A stretch of DNA of 64,000 bases from assembly GCF_003751085.1 (NCBI RefSeq), contig NZ_RJJY01000001.1:6138001-6202000 (forward strand). Direction: 5' to 3'. Source of the DNA: Micromonospora sp. Llam0 (GTDB lineage Bacteria; Actinomycetota; Actinomycetes; Mycobacteriales; Micromonosporaceae). The notes beneath the pieces are model-generated. The model was not told the DNA's origin and did no database searches. It was given only the letters and a program-made list of their open reading frames with translations. The position numbers were made by a program, and so were the translations under genes. Of the stretch, positions 17,003 to 25,816 are shown one piece after another (the first letter of the stretch is position 1; each line of letters begins with the position of its first letter).

Positions 17003-19225
17003 TCAGGACTGCTTGGCTCCGCTGCCGACCAGCTCGGCGTCGCGCTGCGCTGCCAGCCGGGCCCGCAGCTGCTCGCCTTCGATGTCCACGTTGGGCATGA
17101 TCCGGCTGAGGAAGCGCGGCAGCCACCAGGCGGCCCGGCCGAGCAGCGACATCACCGCCGGCACGATGGTCATCCGCACCACGAACGCGTCGATCAGCAC
17201 GCCGATCGCCAGCGCGAAGCCCATCGACTTGATCACCGGGTCGTCGACCAGCATGAAGCCGCCGAAGACCGAGATCATGATCAGTGCGGCGGCGGTGACC
17301 ACCCGAGCGCCGTGCCCCATCCCGTTGATGGTGGCCTGGGTAGCGGTGTCACCGTGGACGAAGTCCTCCCGCATCCGGGATACCAGGAACACCTCGTAGT
17401 CCATGGCCAGGCCGAACAGGATGCCGATCAGCAGGATCGGCAGGAAGCTGACCAGCGGGCCCGGGGTGTCCAGGCCGACCAGGTCGGCGAGCCAGCCCCA
17501 CTGGAAGACCGCGACGGTGATGCCGAACGCCGCGCCGACGGTCAGCAGGAAACCGAGGGCGGCCTTCACCGGCACCAGGATCGACCGGAACACCAGCATC
17601 AGCAGCAGGATCGACAGCCCGACGACCAGCAGCAGGTAGACCGGCATCGCGTCGGCGAGCTTGTCGGAGACGTCGATACCGACGGCGGTGACACCGGTCA
17701 ACGCGATCGCGGCGGGGCCGTCGTCGTCCGGGGCCAGCCCGAGTTCGGCGATCTCCACGCGGATCCGCTCGACGAGCTCCTCGGTCTCGGCCTCGGTGGG
17801 GCCGGTCGCCGGGATGACCGCCAGGATCGCGGTCTGCCCGTCCCGGCTGGGCTGCGGCGGCGCGACCATCAGTACGCCGTCGAGGGCCTGTACCGTACCG
17901 GTGATCTGACCGGCGGCGGCGGTGGTGGCCTCCGCCGAGTCACCGGACACCACCATGATCAGCCGGCCGTTGAAGCCGGCCCCGAACCCTTCGCTGGTCA
18001 GGTCGTACGCGGTCCGTTCGCTGCTGCCCAGCGGGGCGGTGCTGGCGTCGGGCAGGGAGATCCGCATGTCGGCGGCGGGGATCGCCAGGGCACCGAGGCC
18101 GGCCACGCCGAGCACGATCACCGGGATCCGCAGCTTCACCATCAGTCGGGCCCAGCGGAACCCGAAGGACTCCTGGTTTTCGTGGGCGGTCGGTGCGTCG
18201 GCCGGGTCGACGGCCCGCTTACCGCGCGGCAGCACCCGGCGGCCGGCGTAGCCGAGCAGCGCCGGCTGCAGGGTGATCGCGACCAGGACGGCGACGCTGA
18301 CCGTGCCGGCGGCGGCCAGACCCATCACGGTCAGGAACGGGATGCCGACGACGGAGAGCCCGGCGAGGGCGATGACCACGGTGGCGCCGGCGAACACCAC
18401 CGCGGAGCCGGCGGTGGCGACGGCGCGGGCGGCGGCCTCCTCCGGTTCCAGCCCTTCGAGCAGGTGCTGCCGGTGCCGGGAGGTGATGAACAGCGAGTAG
18501 TCGATGCCGACCGCGAGGCCGAGCATCAGCGCCAGCACCGGGGCGGTGGAGGTGAGGTTGATGACGCTGCTCAGGGCGAACAGGCCGGCCATTCCGGCAC
18601 CGACGCCGATCAGCGCGTTCAGCATCGTCATGCCGGCGGCGACCAGCGAGCCGAAGGTGATGATCAGGACGACCAGGGCGATCGCCACACCGATCGCCTC
18701 CTGCGAGCCGACGTGCGGCTCGGTGCTCATCACCTCACCGCCGTGGGCCACCTGGAAGCCGGCGTCGCGGGCCGGCCCGCCGACCGCTTCGTACGCTTGG
18801 CGCGATTCGTCACTGACCTCGTCGTTCGGCTCGGCGAACTGGACGTTGACCAGGGCGAACCGGCCGTCGGGTGACACGCTGCCGGTCTGGAACGGGTCGA
18901 GCGCGGCGATCACGCCGGGGATCTGGTTGGCTTCGCCGACCACCTGCAGTACGGCGGCCTGGCCTTCCGGGGTGGTGAGCTGCTCGCCCTCCGGCGCGGC
19001 GATCACGATCGTGCCACCGGCCCCGCTGGCCTCGGGGAACTGCTCCTGCAGCAGCTCCAACGCTTCCTGGGATTCGGTGCCGGGGATGTTGAAGTCGCTG
19101 GCGGTCGGCCCGCGGAAGGCGAGCGCGGCGGCTCCGAGACCGACCAGGGCGATCAACCAGATCGAGACGACCAGGTGTCGCTTGCGAAAGGCGGTCCGGC
19201 CGAGCCGGTATAGCAGGGTGGCCAT
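17003..19225 (-). CDS. MMPL/RND-family transporter
   Basis: 740 aa. Topology is typical of MMPL exporters: one N-terminal helix ('HLVVSIWLIALVGLGAAALAF'), an extracytoplasmic domain, five or six helices with 'GLAVGIDYSLFITSRHRQHL', a second extracytoplasmic domain and a second helix bundle with 'LAMDYEVFLVSRMRE'. The Asp-Tyr pairs in helices 4 and 10 are the proton-relay positions. The likely role is proton-driven export of a lipid or hydrophobic compound. It lies 53 bp downstream of a TetR gene in the same direction, probably one operon controlled by that repressor. Confidence 0.92.
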   Translation of the reverse strand: MATLLYRLGRTAFRKRHLVVSIWLIALVGLGAAALAFRGPTASDFNIPGTESQEALELLQEQFPEASGAGGTIVIAAPEGEQLTTPEGQAAVLQVVGEANQIPGVIAALDPFQTGSVSPDGRFALVNVQFAEPNDEVSDESRQAYEAVGGPARDAGFQVAHGGEVMSTEPHVGSQEAIGVAIALVVLIITFGSLVAAGMTMLNALIGVGAGMAGLFALSSVINLTSTAPVLALMLGLAVGIDYSLFITSRHRQHLLEGLEPEEAAARAVATAGSAVVFAGATVVIALAGLSVVGIPFLTVMGLAAAGTVSVAVLVAITLQPALLGYAGRRVLPRGKRAVDPADAPTAHENQESFGFRWARLMVKLRIPVIVLGVAGLGALAIPAADMRISLPDASTAPLGSSERTAYDLTSEGFGAGFNGRLIMVVSGDSAEATTAAAGQITGTVQALDGVLMVAPPQPSRDGQTAILAVIPATGPTEAETEELVERIRVEIAELGLAPDDDGPAAIALTGVTAVGIDVSDKLADAMPVYLLLVVGLSILLLMLVFRSILVPVKAALGFLLTVGAAFGITVAVFQWGWLADLVGLDTPGPLVSFLPILLIGILFGLAMDYEVFLVSRMREDFVHGDTATQATINGMGHGARVVTAAALIMISVFGGFMLVDDPVIKSMGFALAIGVLIDAFVVRMTIVPAVMSLLGRAAWWLPRFLSRIMPNVDIEGEQLRARLAAQRDAELVGSGAKQS

Positions 19226-19278
19226 GCGGCATCCTCTGTCGTGTCGGTCGTTACGAAACTTCGGGTGTTCGGTGCGCG

Positions 19279-19887
19279 TCAGGCCCCGCTCGCGCGTCGG
19301 CCCGGTTCACCGAGGGTCCGGTCGATCACCTGGGCCAGCAGCGGGCGGAGCCGGTCGGCGTCGAGGTCGAGATGTTTGGAGCTGGCGGCGGCGACCCCGG
19401 CCAGCACCACCAGGGCGGCGAACCGGTCCGCCAGACGTCCGGACCGACCGGTGAGGGCGTCGAGCAGCCGGTCGATCATCTGTTCCAGGTCGCAGAAGGC
19501 GGGTTGGTGCAGCATCTGCGGGATCTCGGCGTAGAGCACCGCGATCTGCCGCTGGTAGCGCAGGCAGAGTTCGATGAAACCGTCGATCGCCGTACGGCGG
19601 GCGGTCTCGTCGTCGAGTCCGGCCAGTTGCTGGTCGAGTTGGGCCAGGCTGGCGACCGCCGGGTTCATCAGGGCAGCGAGGATCGCGTCCTTGCTGTCGA
19701 AGTGGTAAAGCAGGGATGCCTTGGCGCAGCCCACCTCGGCGGCGATGTCCTGGAGGGAGGCGCCTCGGAAGCCGACCACCGCGAAGCGCTGGGCGGCCAC
19801 GTCGAGGATCTGTTCGCGTAGCTCGGGCCGCGCTGCGCCGCCCCGGCCGGTCTGCGTCACCTGGCCTGCCTCCTTCCCTCTGGTCAT
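19279..19887 (-). CDS. TetR-family repressor of the MMPL operon
   Basis: 202 aa. The N-terminal HTH ('[31 protein letters not shown]', residues ~37-68) is classic TetR, and a helical ligand domain follows. It is the first gene of a two-gene string with the MMPL exporter. A 16-bp perfect palindrome 39 bp upstream of the start is the likely operator, so exporter expression is probably autoregulated and derepressed by an exported lipid-like ligand. Confidence 0.9.
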   Translation of the reverse strand: MTRGKEAGQVTQTGRGGAARPELREQILDVAAQRFAVVGFRGASLQDIAAEVGCAKASLLYHFDSKDAILAALMNPAVASLAQLDQQLAGLDDETARRTAIDGFIELCLRYQRQIAVLYAEIPQMLHQPAFCDLEQMIDRLLDALTGRSGRLADRFAALVVLAGVAAASSKHLDLDADRLRPLLAQVIDRTLGEPGRRASGA

Positions 19888-19925
19888 CCGTCGCGACCAA
19901 GGATGCCGGAGCCGACCCAGGATGC

Positions 19926-19941
19926 CTGACCGATCGGTCAG
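19926..19941. promoter_or_regulatory. TetR operator upstream of tetR-mmpL
   Basis: CTGACCGATCGGTCAG is a perfect 16-bp palindrome with the TGACCGxxCGGTCA core common to TetR-family sites. It lies just upstream of the TetR start at 19887. Confidence 0.7.
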
Positions 19942-20077
19942 AACGTGAAGTAACTCACAGCGATGCCCTGCTCAACCTCGATCTCTGCCGGCCAATCACA
20001 ACCGAAGCGGGTGGAAGCCGGACGTGAACTTGATGAGAGTTCGTTAAGAGTCACCGGAAGTGGCCGCTGGAAGCGGG

Positions 20078-20737
20078 TCACCGGCCGGGCAGGACCGCGT
20101 GTTTCAGCTGGCTGGCCAGCCAGTCCCGGAAGTCGGTCTCGCTCCAGCCGCAGCGCAGCACCAGGCTGCCGTAGTGCGCCGGGTCGTTGTAGAACCAGAC
20201 CAGATCCACCGACCGGTCGAGGTCGGAGCCGTACCGCAGCGGGCCCAGGTCGCGCAGTCGCCCGACCACGCCGGTGGCGCCGATCCGGCGGTTGCGCAGC
20301 AGCGTCTCCCAGACCTGGGCGACCTCTTCGGCGTCGTCGGCCGCCTGCCGTACGGTCTCGAAGATCCGTGCCGTCCGGCCGCCGATCAGCCGACACACCT
20401 CCGCGTACGCGTCGAGTACGCCTTCGGCGGTGTCGGCGAGACGCACCGGCTGGTACCAGGGGCGTTCGACGACCGACACCGGCTCGTCGTCGCCGGCAAG
20501 GGCCTCGTCGAGGACCTGGCGCAGCAGGGCCGGCTTGGAGCCGAAGGCGGCGAAGACGGTGGGGCGGGCGACACCGGCCACGACGGCGACGTCGGCGAGC
20601 GAGGCACCGGCGTAGCCGCGTTCGACGAAGAGGTCCCGGGCGGCGTTGACGATCGCCCGTCGGGTCCGGCGGGCGCTCGCCTCGCGTACGGCTGATCGGT
20701 ATTTCCGGGTCGGCCTGGTCTCGTTGTCGGCTGCCAT
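20078..20737 (-). CDS. TetR-family transcriptional regulator
   Basis: 219 aa. The N-terminal HTH 'YAGASLADVAVVAGVARPTVFAAFGSKPALL' lies at residues ~41-71, followed by an all-helical ligand-binding domain. It is not adjacent to an obvious enzyme or exporter in the same direction; the next rightward gene is a truncated lipoprotein. The target is unknown. Confidence 0.88.
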   Translation of the reverse strand: MAADNETRPTRKYRSAVREASARRTRRAIVNAARDLFVERGYAGASLADVAVVAGVARPTVFAAFGSKPALLRQVLDEALAGDDEPVSVVERPWYQPVRLADTAEGVLDAYAEVCRLIGGRTARIFETVRQAADDAEEVAQVWETLLRNRRIGATGVVGRLRDLGPLRYGSDLDRSVDLVWFYNDPAHYGSLVLRCGWSETDFRDWLASQLKHAVLPGR

Positions 20738-20982
20738 AGCTCCGTCACCCTACCAAGATATTAACTAGACAGCGTCTCTGGATTAGCTGGTGTCTATTGA
20801 ATATGCTCGTGGCAGCCTGACCGGCGTCGGACCGCCAGCGCGGTCCCCGACCGGGGCGGCTTCCCGCTGCGACGAACACGCAACCGGCCGACTCCGGCGG
20901 TCAGCCGGCCGCAGCGGCCAGCCGGCGGGCGGGCGGGCAACCCGGCGACGGGCCCGGCGACGGCCTCGGCGAAAGCGTCTGC

Positions 20983-21708
20983 GTGTGGGAGAACCCCGAC
21001 ACCTATCACTCCGTGACGGTCAGCATCGGCGGCCCGGGTACGGCCGCGTCCGGTGAGCTGCCCACCGAATCGGCGTACGGCGAGACCGAACCCGGCCCGG
21101 ACGGGATCCGGTTCGCTCCCGGCGGCTTCGCCGAGTTCATCGTCGGCGACCGGGCCTGTGAGGTCCAGGTCGTCGCCCCCGACGCCGACCGGGACGTCAC
21201 CGTCGAGCTGATCGGTCTGATCAGGAACCGGATGTCGACCGCAGGCACCTCGACCGGACTGCCGTCCGGCTTCCCGGACGACAGCGCCGTGACCGGCCAG
21301 GCTCCACCAGCGAGCACGGAGACCGAGCCGCCTGCCGCGCCGGCTCTGATCAACGCCTGTGACCTGGTGACCCAGCAGGAGGCGGAGCAGCTGGCCGGCA
21401 CACCGCTCGACGCGCCCCGACAGGTCGAGGCGACCTGCACGTTCACGTCGCCACCGTCCGGGCCGACCGCTCAGGTGGAGGTCTTCGTCGGACCCGGCGC
21501 AAAGAAGATCCTCGACATCAACCGGGAGCTCGGGCATGAGTTTCGTGAGCTGCGCGGCGTCGGCGACGAGGCCTACGCCGAAGACAACAACGTGTACGTC
21601 CACACGTCCGGCCAGTGGGTCTCGATCCGGTTGGTGCTGCTCAACGATCCCGCCGAGAACCGGCAGCCGCTCGAAGACCTCGCCCGCGTCGTCGCCGGTC
21701 GGCTCTGA
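20983..21708 (+). CDS. DUF3558-like protein, 5'-truncated or degraded
   Basis: The 241-residue open frame starts in the middle of a domain: 'CVWENPDTYHSVTVSIGGPG' corresponds to the second half of a DUF3558-like unit. A complete second unit follows after a Pro/Thr linker ('INACDLVTQQEAEQLAG' to the end). A secreted lipoprotein of this kind needs a signal peptide, yet none precedes the GTG. Upstream, the same frame reads MLVAA then a TGA (20818-20820) exactly where a lipobox Cys would stand, and stays open afterwards. I read this as a lipoprotein gene that has lost its 5' end. Expression as a cytosolic fragment is possible. Confidence 0.55.
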   Translation: MWENPDTYHSVTVSIGGPGTAASGELPTESAYGETEPGPDGIRFAPGGFAEFIVGDRACEVQVVAPDADRDVTVELIGLIRNRMSTAGTSTGLPSGFPDDSAVTGQAPPASTETEPPAAPALINACDLVTQQEAEQLAGTPLDAPRQVEATCTFTSPPSGPTAQVEVFVGPGAKKILDINRELGHEFRELRGVGDEAYAEDNNVYVHTSGQWVSIRLVLLNDPAENRQPLEDLARVVAGRL

Positions 21709-21756
21709 ACCCCGTCCATCATCCACCGTCATCGGCTCACCCGAAGGGTGTCGGTC

Positions 21757-23166
21757 ATGGGATCCCGTTTCACCAACTCCCGGCGACTGATCGGGTCGGC
21801 CGTCGCCGTACTCCTGGCGGTGTCGGCCTGCGGCGGCGCGGGCCCGGCGGACGGGGCGCAGCCGGACGCGGCGTCGCCGGTGAGTGCCGGGGCCGAGCAG
21901 CGGTACGGTGCCGCACCGACCCCGCACCCGGACGTCACCTACCAACCGGACGTGGTGTTCGTCGGCGGCGGCGCGGACGCCGTCCGCTCGGTCGCCGCTG
22001 ACACCTTCACCTGGCGTATCGACCCGGCCGCGAAGAACGCCGACCGGCTCACCCCCGGCAAGGTCATGTTCCTCACCGGGCGGGCGGTGGGCCGGGTGGT
22101 CGACGTCCGACGCGACGGCGACGACCTGGCCGTGGCCCTCGGCCCGGTGGACATCACCGAGGTGATCCGGGACGGCACGTTCACCAGTGCCGAACCGGTC
22201 CCGTTGACGGCTGCGGTCCCGATGCCGGACGCGGCGGCCAACTGGGCGGAGTCCGGCGACGACAGTGGCGGCGTCGGAGGTGGCGGTGGCGGTGGCGGTG
22301 GCACGGTGTCGGCGGCCGCCAAGGTCGGCAAGCTGGCCGCCACGCCGATCTGCTGCTCCGACGGGGTCGGCGCCAAGTTCACCTACGACAGCAACGGAGT
22401 GCGCCTGCTCGGCAAGGTCCTGCTCAAGATGACCGCGCCGACCGCCGGCTTCCACCTGGAGATCCGGGGAGCGACGGTGACCCGGGCCGAGTTCATGGTC
22501 AACGGGGCCGCCGCGCTGCGGGTGGAGATCGAAGCGACGACGTCGACCGGCCGCAACATCGACCCGCGCATCCTGATCCCGGTCGACTTCAGCGTCCCCA
22601 TCGGCGAGGTGCTGGGCGTGCCGTTCTCCGCGACGGTGACCCAGGTCATCGGGGTGAACACGGCGTTCGGTGCCAAGGACGGCAACATCAGTGCCACCGG
22701 CGAGTGGTCGCTGAGCCAGTCGATCGGCTTCGGCTACGCCAACGGCTCGTTCGGCGTACGGGCACCGAACTCGATCAGCGTCGACCAGAGCCTGATCGAC
22801 TCGATCTCCGGCATCTCGGTCGGCGTCAACGGCGTGTGGCTCGACTACCACGCCAAGTTCCACGTCGGGCTCGGCGCGCTCGGCTTCATCGCCGGGCTGT
22901 ACTTCGAGTTGACCCTCACCCTCGGAATGACCATCGGCTCCGCACTCGGCGCGCCGATCGCACTGTGCCGCAGCGCCCAGCTCGGCCTCTGGGCGTCGTA
23001 CGGCGTCGGCTACACCATCCCGGCCGGTCTGGCCGCGGTGATCAACACGTTTCTGCAGCTCTTCAACGCAAAACCAATTCCGAAGGAAGGCGGCGTCGGC
23101 GACACGAAGAACCTCTACGACAAGTATGTGGTGAACCCTCCGGATGTGCCGATCTGTCGAGACTGA
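21757..23166 (+). CDS. Secreted lipoprotein of unknown function
   Basis: 469 aa from the ATG at 21757, chosen over the GTG at 21748 because GAAGGG then lies at proper spacing. A clear lipoprotein signal is present (RRLIGSAVAVLLAVSAC). It is followed by a domain with 'FVGGGADAVRSVAADTFTWRI', a nine-Gly linker (about residue 175), then a ~280-residue beta-rich domain with two adjacent Cys (ICCSDG) and a hydrophobic C-terminal segment. The C-terminal part resembles no family I recognise. It sits between the truncated DUF3558-like gene and another exported unknown, so a small cell-envelope cluster is likely. Confidence 0.75.
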   Translation: MGSRFTNSRRLIGSAVAVLLAVSACGGAGPADGAQPDAASPVSAGAEQRYGAAPTPHPDVTYQPDVVFVGGGADAVRSVAADTFTWRIDPAAKNADRLTPGKVMFLTGRAVGRVVDVRRDGDDLAVALGPVDITEVIRDGTFTSAEPVPLTAAVPMPDAAANWAESGDDSGGVGGGGGGGGGTVSAAAKVGKLAATPICCSDGVGAKFTYDSNGVRLLGKVLLKMTAPTAGFHLEIRGATVTRAEFMVNGAAALRVEIEATTSTGRNIDPRILIPVDFSVPIGEVLGVPFSATVTQVIGVNTAFGAKDGNISATGEWSLSQSIGFGYANGSFGVRAPNSISVDQSLIDSISGISVGVNGVWLDYHAKFHVGLGALGFIAGLYFELTLTLGMTIGSALGAPIALCRSAQLGLWASYGVGYTIPAGLAAVINTFLQLFNAKPIPKEGGVGDTKNLYDKYVVNPPDVPICRD

Positions 23167-23182
23167 TTGATACCCTTGGGCT

Positions 23183-23983
23183 GTGTCGGCCACCGTGGAT
23201 CCACCGCCGCCGCGCACAGATCCGTCCACGCCCCGGCAGAAGATCAACTGGGTCGACCGTCTCATTCAGGCGGCAGCCATCGCCGGGTCGGTCGCCGGTG
23301 TCGCGTCCTTCTTCACCGAGCATCCGACGGCGGGGCTGCGGCTCATCGCGGGCAGTCTGCTCGTCGGCGGGGTCGCGCTCGCTTTCAGATGGCGTACGGC
23401 CGGTGGCCCTCGCTTTGGTTTCCTCAGCGCGCTGGTGCTGGCGCTGATCGGGGCGGGCATCGTCGGTTGGTCGGCGCGGTCGGGCGCGGCACCGGAGGCC
23501 GGCGCGCCGGCACCGAGCCCGACCAGGACCACTGCGTCGAGTTCGTCGGGTTCGTCGCCAACCACTGCCGGGCCGGATCCCGCGACCGGCGGCACATCGG
23601 TGACGGTGCACCGGGCAGAAACCGTCGTCCCCCTCTCCGCGAGAACGGAGATCGACCTCGACTCACTCGCGCCGGACTGGGACGTCGCGGGCTACGACGA
23701 GACGGGCCGGGCCGATGTTCGGTTCAGCACCATCGGCCTCGAAGCGATCAACAACGCCGAGCTACGGGAAGCCGCAGGTGACGGCCCGGAGCTCTGCCAG
23801 CAGGCGACGGCGCAGTACCAACTGACGCTCGACGAGGACCTGCCCGAGACCAGGTACACCTGCGCGATCACCAACGAAGACCGCTTCGCCTCGGTGCGGT
23901 TCAACCGCGAAGACGTCCGGATGGGATACACCGTATTCAGCTCGATCAACCTGACGATCACGGTCTACAACCGCGCCGCCTGA
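23183..23983 (+). CDS. Membrane protein with extracytoplasmic C-terminal domain
   Basis: 266 aa from a GTG. About three membrane segments lie between residues 25 and 100. They are followed by a Ser/Thr/Pro linker and a ~120-residue domain beginning 'TSVTVHRAETVVPLSARTEIDLDSL' that contains two Cys, likely extracytoplasmic. I recognise no family. The start is 16 bp after the lipoprotein stop, so the two are probably co-transcribed. Confidence 0.7.
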   Translation: MSATVDPPPPRTDPSTPRQKINWVDRLIQAAAIAGSVAGVASFFTEHPTAGLRLIAGSLLVGGVALAFRWRTAGGPRFGFLSALVLALIGAGIVGWSARSGAAPEAGAPAPSPTRTTASSSSGSSPTTAGPDPATGGTSVTVHRAETVVPLSARTEIDLDSLAPDWDVAGYDETGRADVRFSTIGLEAINNAELREAAGDGPELCQQATAQYQLTLDEDLPETRYTCAITNEDRFASVRFNREDVRMGYTVFSSINLTITVYNRAA

Positions 23984-24012
23984 CCACCGTCCGACCCGGC
24001 CGCCGGGCAGAG

Positions 24013-24273
24013 TTACGACCCGTCGTGCCGGGGCAGACGATAAAGTCCATCACGTTGCACGAATATCTCCCGCCGCTCGGCGGCTTCGCCTGATTTGTCG
24101 ATCACATAACCCGTGACCCAGAGCCAGCCCTCGTACGTCGGCTTGGGGTCCACCGAGATGACCCGGAACCGCAGTCTGCGCTCACCAGCGAACTGCACGC
24201 TGGCCTCACCGCCGACCACCAGCACGTCACCCGGCCTCGGCTCGGACGTGCGGAGCAGCCGACTACCCGCCAC
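24013..24273 (-). CDS. Small hypothetical protein, last gene of a mini-operon
   Basis: 86 aa from a GTG. Beta-rich ('PGDVLVVGGEASVQFAGERRLRFRVISVDP') with no signal peptide; function unknown. Its start overlaps the end of the 45-aa gene upstream by 11 bp, and with two further overlapping genes it forms a leftward string of four. Gene sets of very short unknown proteins like this are common in integrative elements of actinomycetes, which fits the accessory region starting here (inference). Confidence 0.6.
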   Translation of the reverse strand: MAGSRLLRTSEPRPGDVLVVGGEASVQFAGERRLRFRVISVDPKPTYEGWLWVTGYVIDKSGEAAERREIFVQRDGLYRLPRHDGS

Positions 24274-24400
24274 GCCGATCCGCCAACGGGTATGTCGTAC
24301 GCCCGCAGTCCGGGCACCATCGCGACTTCACCTTGAACGACCACAGCCCGGCGCAGAAGCCCAGCAACGCCGCACTGAACAGCGCCCCGATGTCCCACAT
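24263..24400 (-). CDS. 45-aa membrane/zinc-ribbon-like small protein
   Basis: Starts at the ATG at 24400 with AAAGGGACGG just upstream. One hydrophobic helix (IGALFSAALLGFCAGLW) is followed by 'SRWCPDCGRTTYP', half of a zinc ribbon (CPxC). It is too short for most gene finders. A longer in-frame extension upstream has shadow-like composition and is rejected. The 3' end overlaps the next gene by 11 bp. Function unknown. Confidence 0.55.
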   Translation of the reverse strand: MWDIGALFSAALLGFCAGLWSFKVKSRWCPDCGRTTYPLADRRGG

Positions 24401-24437
24401 CGTTCCGTCCCTTTCAAAGATGACGATTCCAAAGCAG

Positions 24438-24674
24438 TCACGCGTCGTCGAGTGACACGGGCTCACCGCCGTTGGCCTGCCACCGGGCAAGGATCTCGGC
24501 GACGATCCGGCGGGCACCGGCCTCACCGTGCTCGGCCTTCAAGTCCTCGAAGCTCCACCGCAGCGTGAGAGCCATCTCGGCCGCTTCATCGGTTTCGCAC
24601 TCTCGGGTGACACCGGCGTCGACGTCGGCGGCGTTCGGACCCGACTCGCCAGCACGGTCGTCCACCAGGATCAC
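24438..24674 (-). CDS. Small hypothetical protein
   Basis: 78 aa from the GTG at 24674, which overlaps the stop of the 79-aa gene upstream (GTGA). Acidic N-terminus, then a helical segment 'ALTLRWSFEDLKAEHGEAGARRIVAEILARW'. No recognised domain. The coupling supports the start choice against the longer open frame. Confidence 0.55.
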   Translation of the reverse strand: MILVDDRAGESGPNAADVDAGVTRECETDEAAEMALTLRWSFEDLKAEHGEAGARRIVAEILARWQANGGEPVSLDDA

Positions 24675-24910
24675 AACCCTGCCGGTACGCGGTAGCCGAC
24701 CAGCTGGCCGTAGGTCATCAGCGGACGCAGCGTCGGAGTGAGCATCGTCGGCTCGGACGACCAGCGATGCCCGCGGTTGCCGTCCAACCGCCGCTGCCTG
24801 GCCGCCGCACGCTCCCGGTCGAGCCGGGCCAGGCGCTTCGACGCCGCCGACCGCCCGTCCCGCCACTCCTGCCACCGCACCACCAGCTCACGAATCATCT
24901 CGACGATCAC
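24671..24910 (-). CDS. Small hypothetical protein, first gene of a mini-operon
   Basis: 79 aa, Arg-rich and helical ('RWQEWRDGRSAASKRLARLDRERAAARQRRL'), ATG start preceded by GAAGGAGAG. No recognised family. It heads the leftward four-gene string at 24.0-24.9 kb and diverges from the small HTH gene at 25068. Confidence 0.55.
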   Translation of the reverse strand: MIVEMIRELVVRWQEWRDGRSAASKRLARLDRERAAARQRRLDGNRGHRWSSEPTMLTPTLRPLMTYGQLVGYRVPAGL

Positions 24911-25017
24911 TGCTCTCTCTCCTTCTCAAGATCGTTTTCGTGTTACCTAATCGATCAAGCTCACGGCGCTACACCGCTAATGTCTCGCCCGGACAGCATC
25001 CATGACCGTCCACAGGC

Positions 25018-25038
25018 AACCTTGCAACTGTCAAGGTT
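25018..25038. promoter_or_regulatory. 21-bp inverted repeat upstream of small HTH gene
   Basis: AACCTTG-CAACTGT-CAAGGTT: perfect 7-bp arms around a 7-base spacer, 29 bp upstream of the HTH gene start. This is a plausible operator for that protein or for a phage-type repressor. Confidence 0.45.
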
Positions 25039-25067
25039 CACGGGGTGCTGGTGCTTACGTTCAGCTT

Positions 25068-25262
25068 GTGAGAGTCGTCGCGCTGTCCGACGTCGCCGAG
25101 ATGCTCGGCGGCGTATCGCGCACCCGCGCCACCGAGATCACCAACCGGGCGAGCTTCCCGGCACCGGTCGCGCTCGTCGCCTCCGGCCGCATGCGGATCT
25201 GGGACCGCGACGAGGTCGCCGAATGGATCCGCACCCACCGCCCAACCCAGCAGGAAGACTGA
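25068..25262 (+). CDS. Small HTH DNA-binding protein (AlpA/excisionase-like)
   Basis: 64 aa from the GTG at 25068. The whole protein is one winged-helix/MerR-like HTH: 'VVALSDVAEMLGGVSRTRATEITNRASFP' followed by 'RMRIWDRDEVAEWIRTHRP'. Proteins of this shape act as AlpA-like activators or excisionases in actinomycete integrative elements. Its divergence from the four-gene mini-operon fits that idea, but no integrase is present in the window. Confidence 0.65.
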   Translation: MRVVALSDVAEMLGGVSRTRATEITNRASFPAPVALVASGRMRIWDRDEVAEWIRTHRPTQQED

Positions 25263-25453
25263 TGTCTCATTCACCTTCGTGCTCCCTCGTACGGTGGCAT
25301 CCGTTTACCAAACACCCGCAACAGGACGGAGTCCGCAAGAACAAACCGATACTCACGGCCGCTGGCGCAAGACGCGATAGCGGGGACGTCCGCCGAATAC
25401 CATCTGCTGTCCGCAGACACCGGATCGGCTGGAGAGGGCGCTAACCTCGGACC

Positions 25454-25789
25454 ATGAGCGACTATCTACAGGTGTCGACCGCAGTCGAGACACGTGATGC
25501 CGCAGTAGCCCTCGCCCGATCGGCGGTACGTGCTCGCCTGGCTGGGAACGCCCAGGTGATTGGCCCCGTGATCAGCGTCTTCTGGCATCTCGGCGACCAA
25601 GGCGAGGGTGAAGAGTGGCAGGTGCTACTCAACACCACGGCCGCCCGGTACGAAGCCTTGGAGCGCCACCTACTCGCGCACCATCCCTGGCAGAACCCGC
25701 AGATCACCGCTACCGCGATCGTGGCAGGATCAGCAGCGTGTCTGGAGTGGCTCCGAGGGTCGACTGGCGAGGCCGCGCCGGAGAGTTGA
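25454..25789 (+). CDS. cutA: CutA1-family divalent-cation tolerance protein
   Basis: 111 aa. It shows the CutA pattern: an N-terminal strand, 'AVALARSAVRARLAGNAQVIGPVISVFWHLG', 'EEWQVLLNTTAARYEALERHLLAHHPWQNPQITA', and a C-terminal strand ending 'CLEWLRGS'. CutA1 forms a small ferredoxin-like trimer in the cytosol. It is rather divergent: the usual 'C..S.Y.W' core reads 'VISVFWH'. The physiological role of the family remains uncertain. Confidence 0.75.
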   Translation: MSDYLQVSTAVETRDAAVALARSAVRARLAGNAQVIGPVISVFWHLGDQGEGEEWQVLLNTTAARYEALERHLLAHHPWQNPQITATAIVAGSAACLEWLRGSTGEAAPES

Positions 25790-25816
25790 GGCCGAAGCTG
25801 TCTCGACCGGGCGACG

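Noticed and set aside
20765..20780. AGAC-AGC-GTCT in front of the second TetR as its operator
   Set aside because: Four-base arms are too short to support a site.
23970..23982. CCGCCTGAC next to the stop at 23983, matching the tRNA-Thr 3' end as a possible attL
   Set aside because: Only about 10 bases match and they include a stop codon context. This is too short for an attachment site without an integrase.
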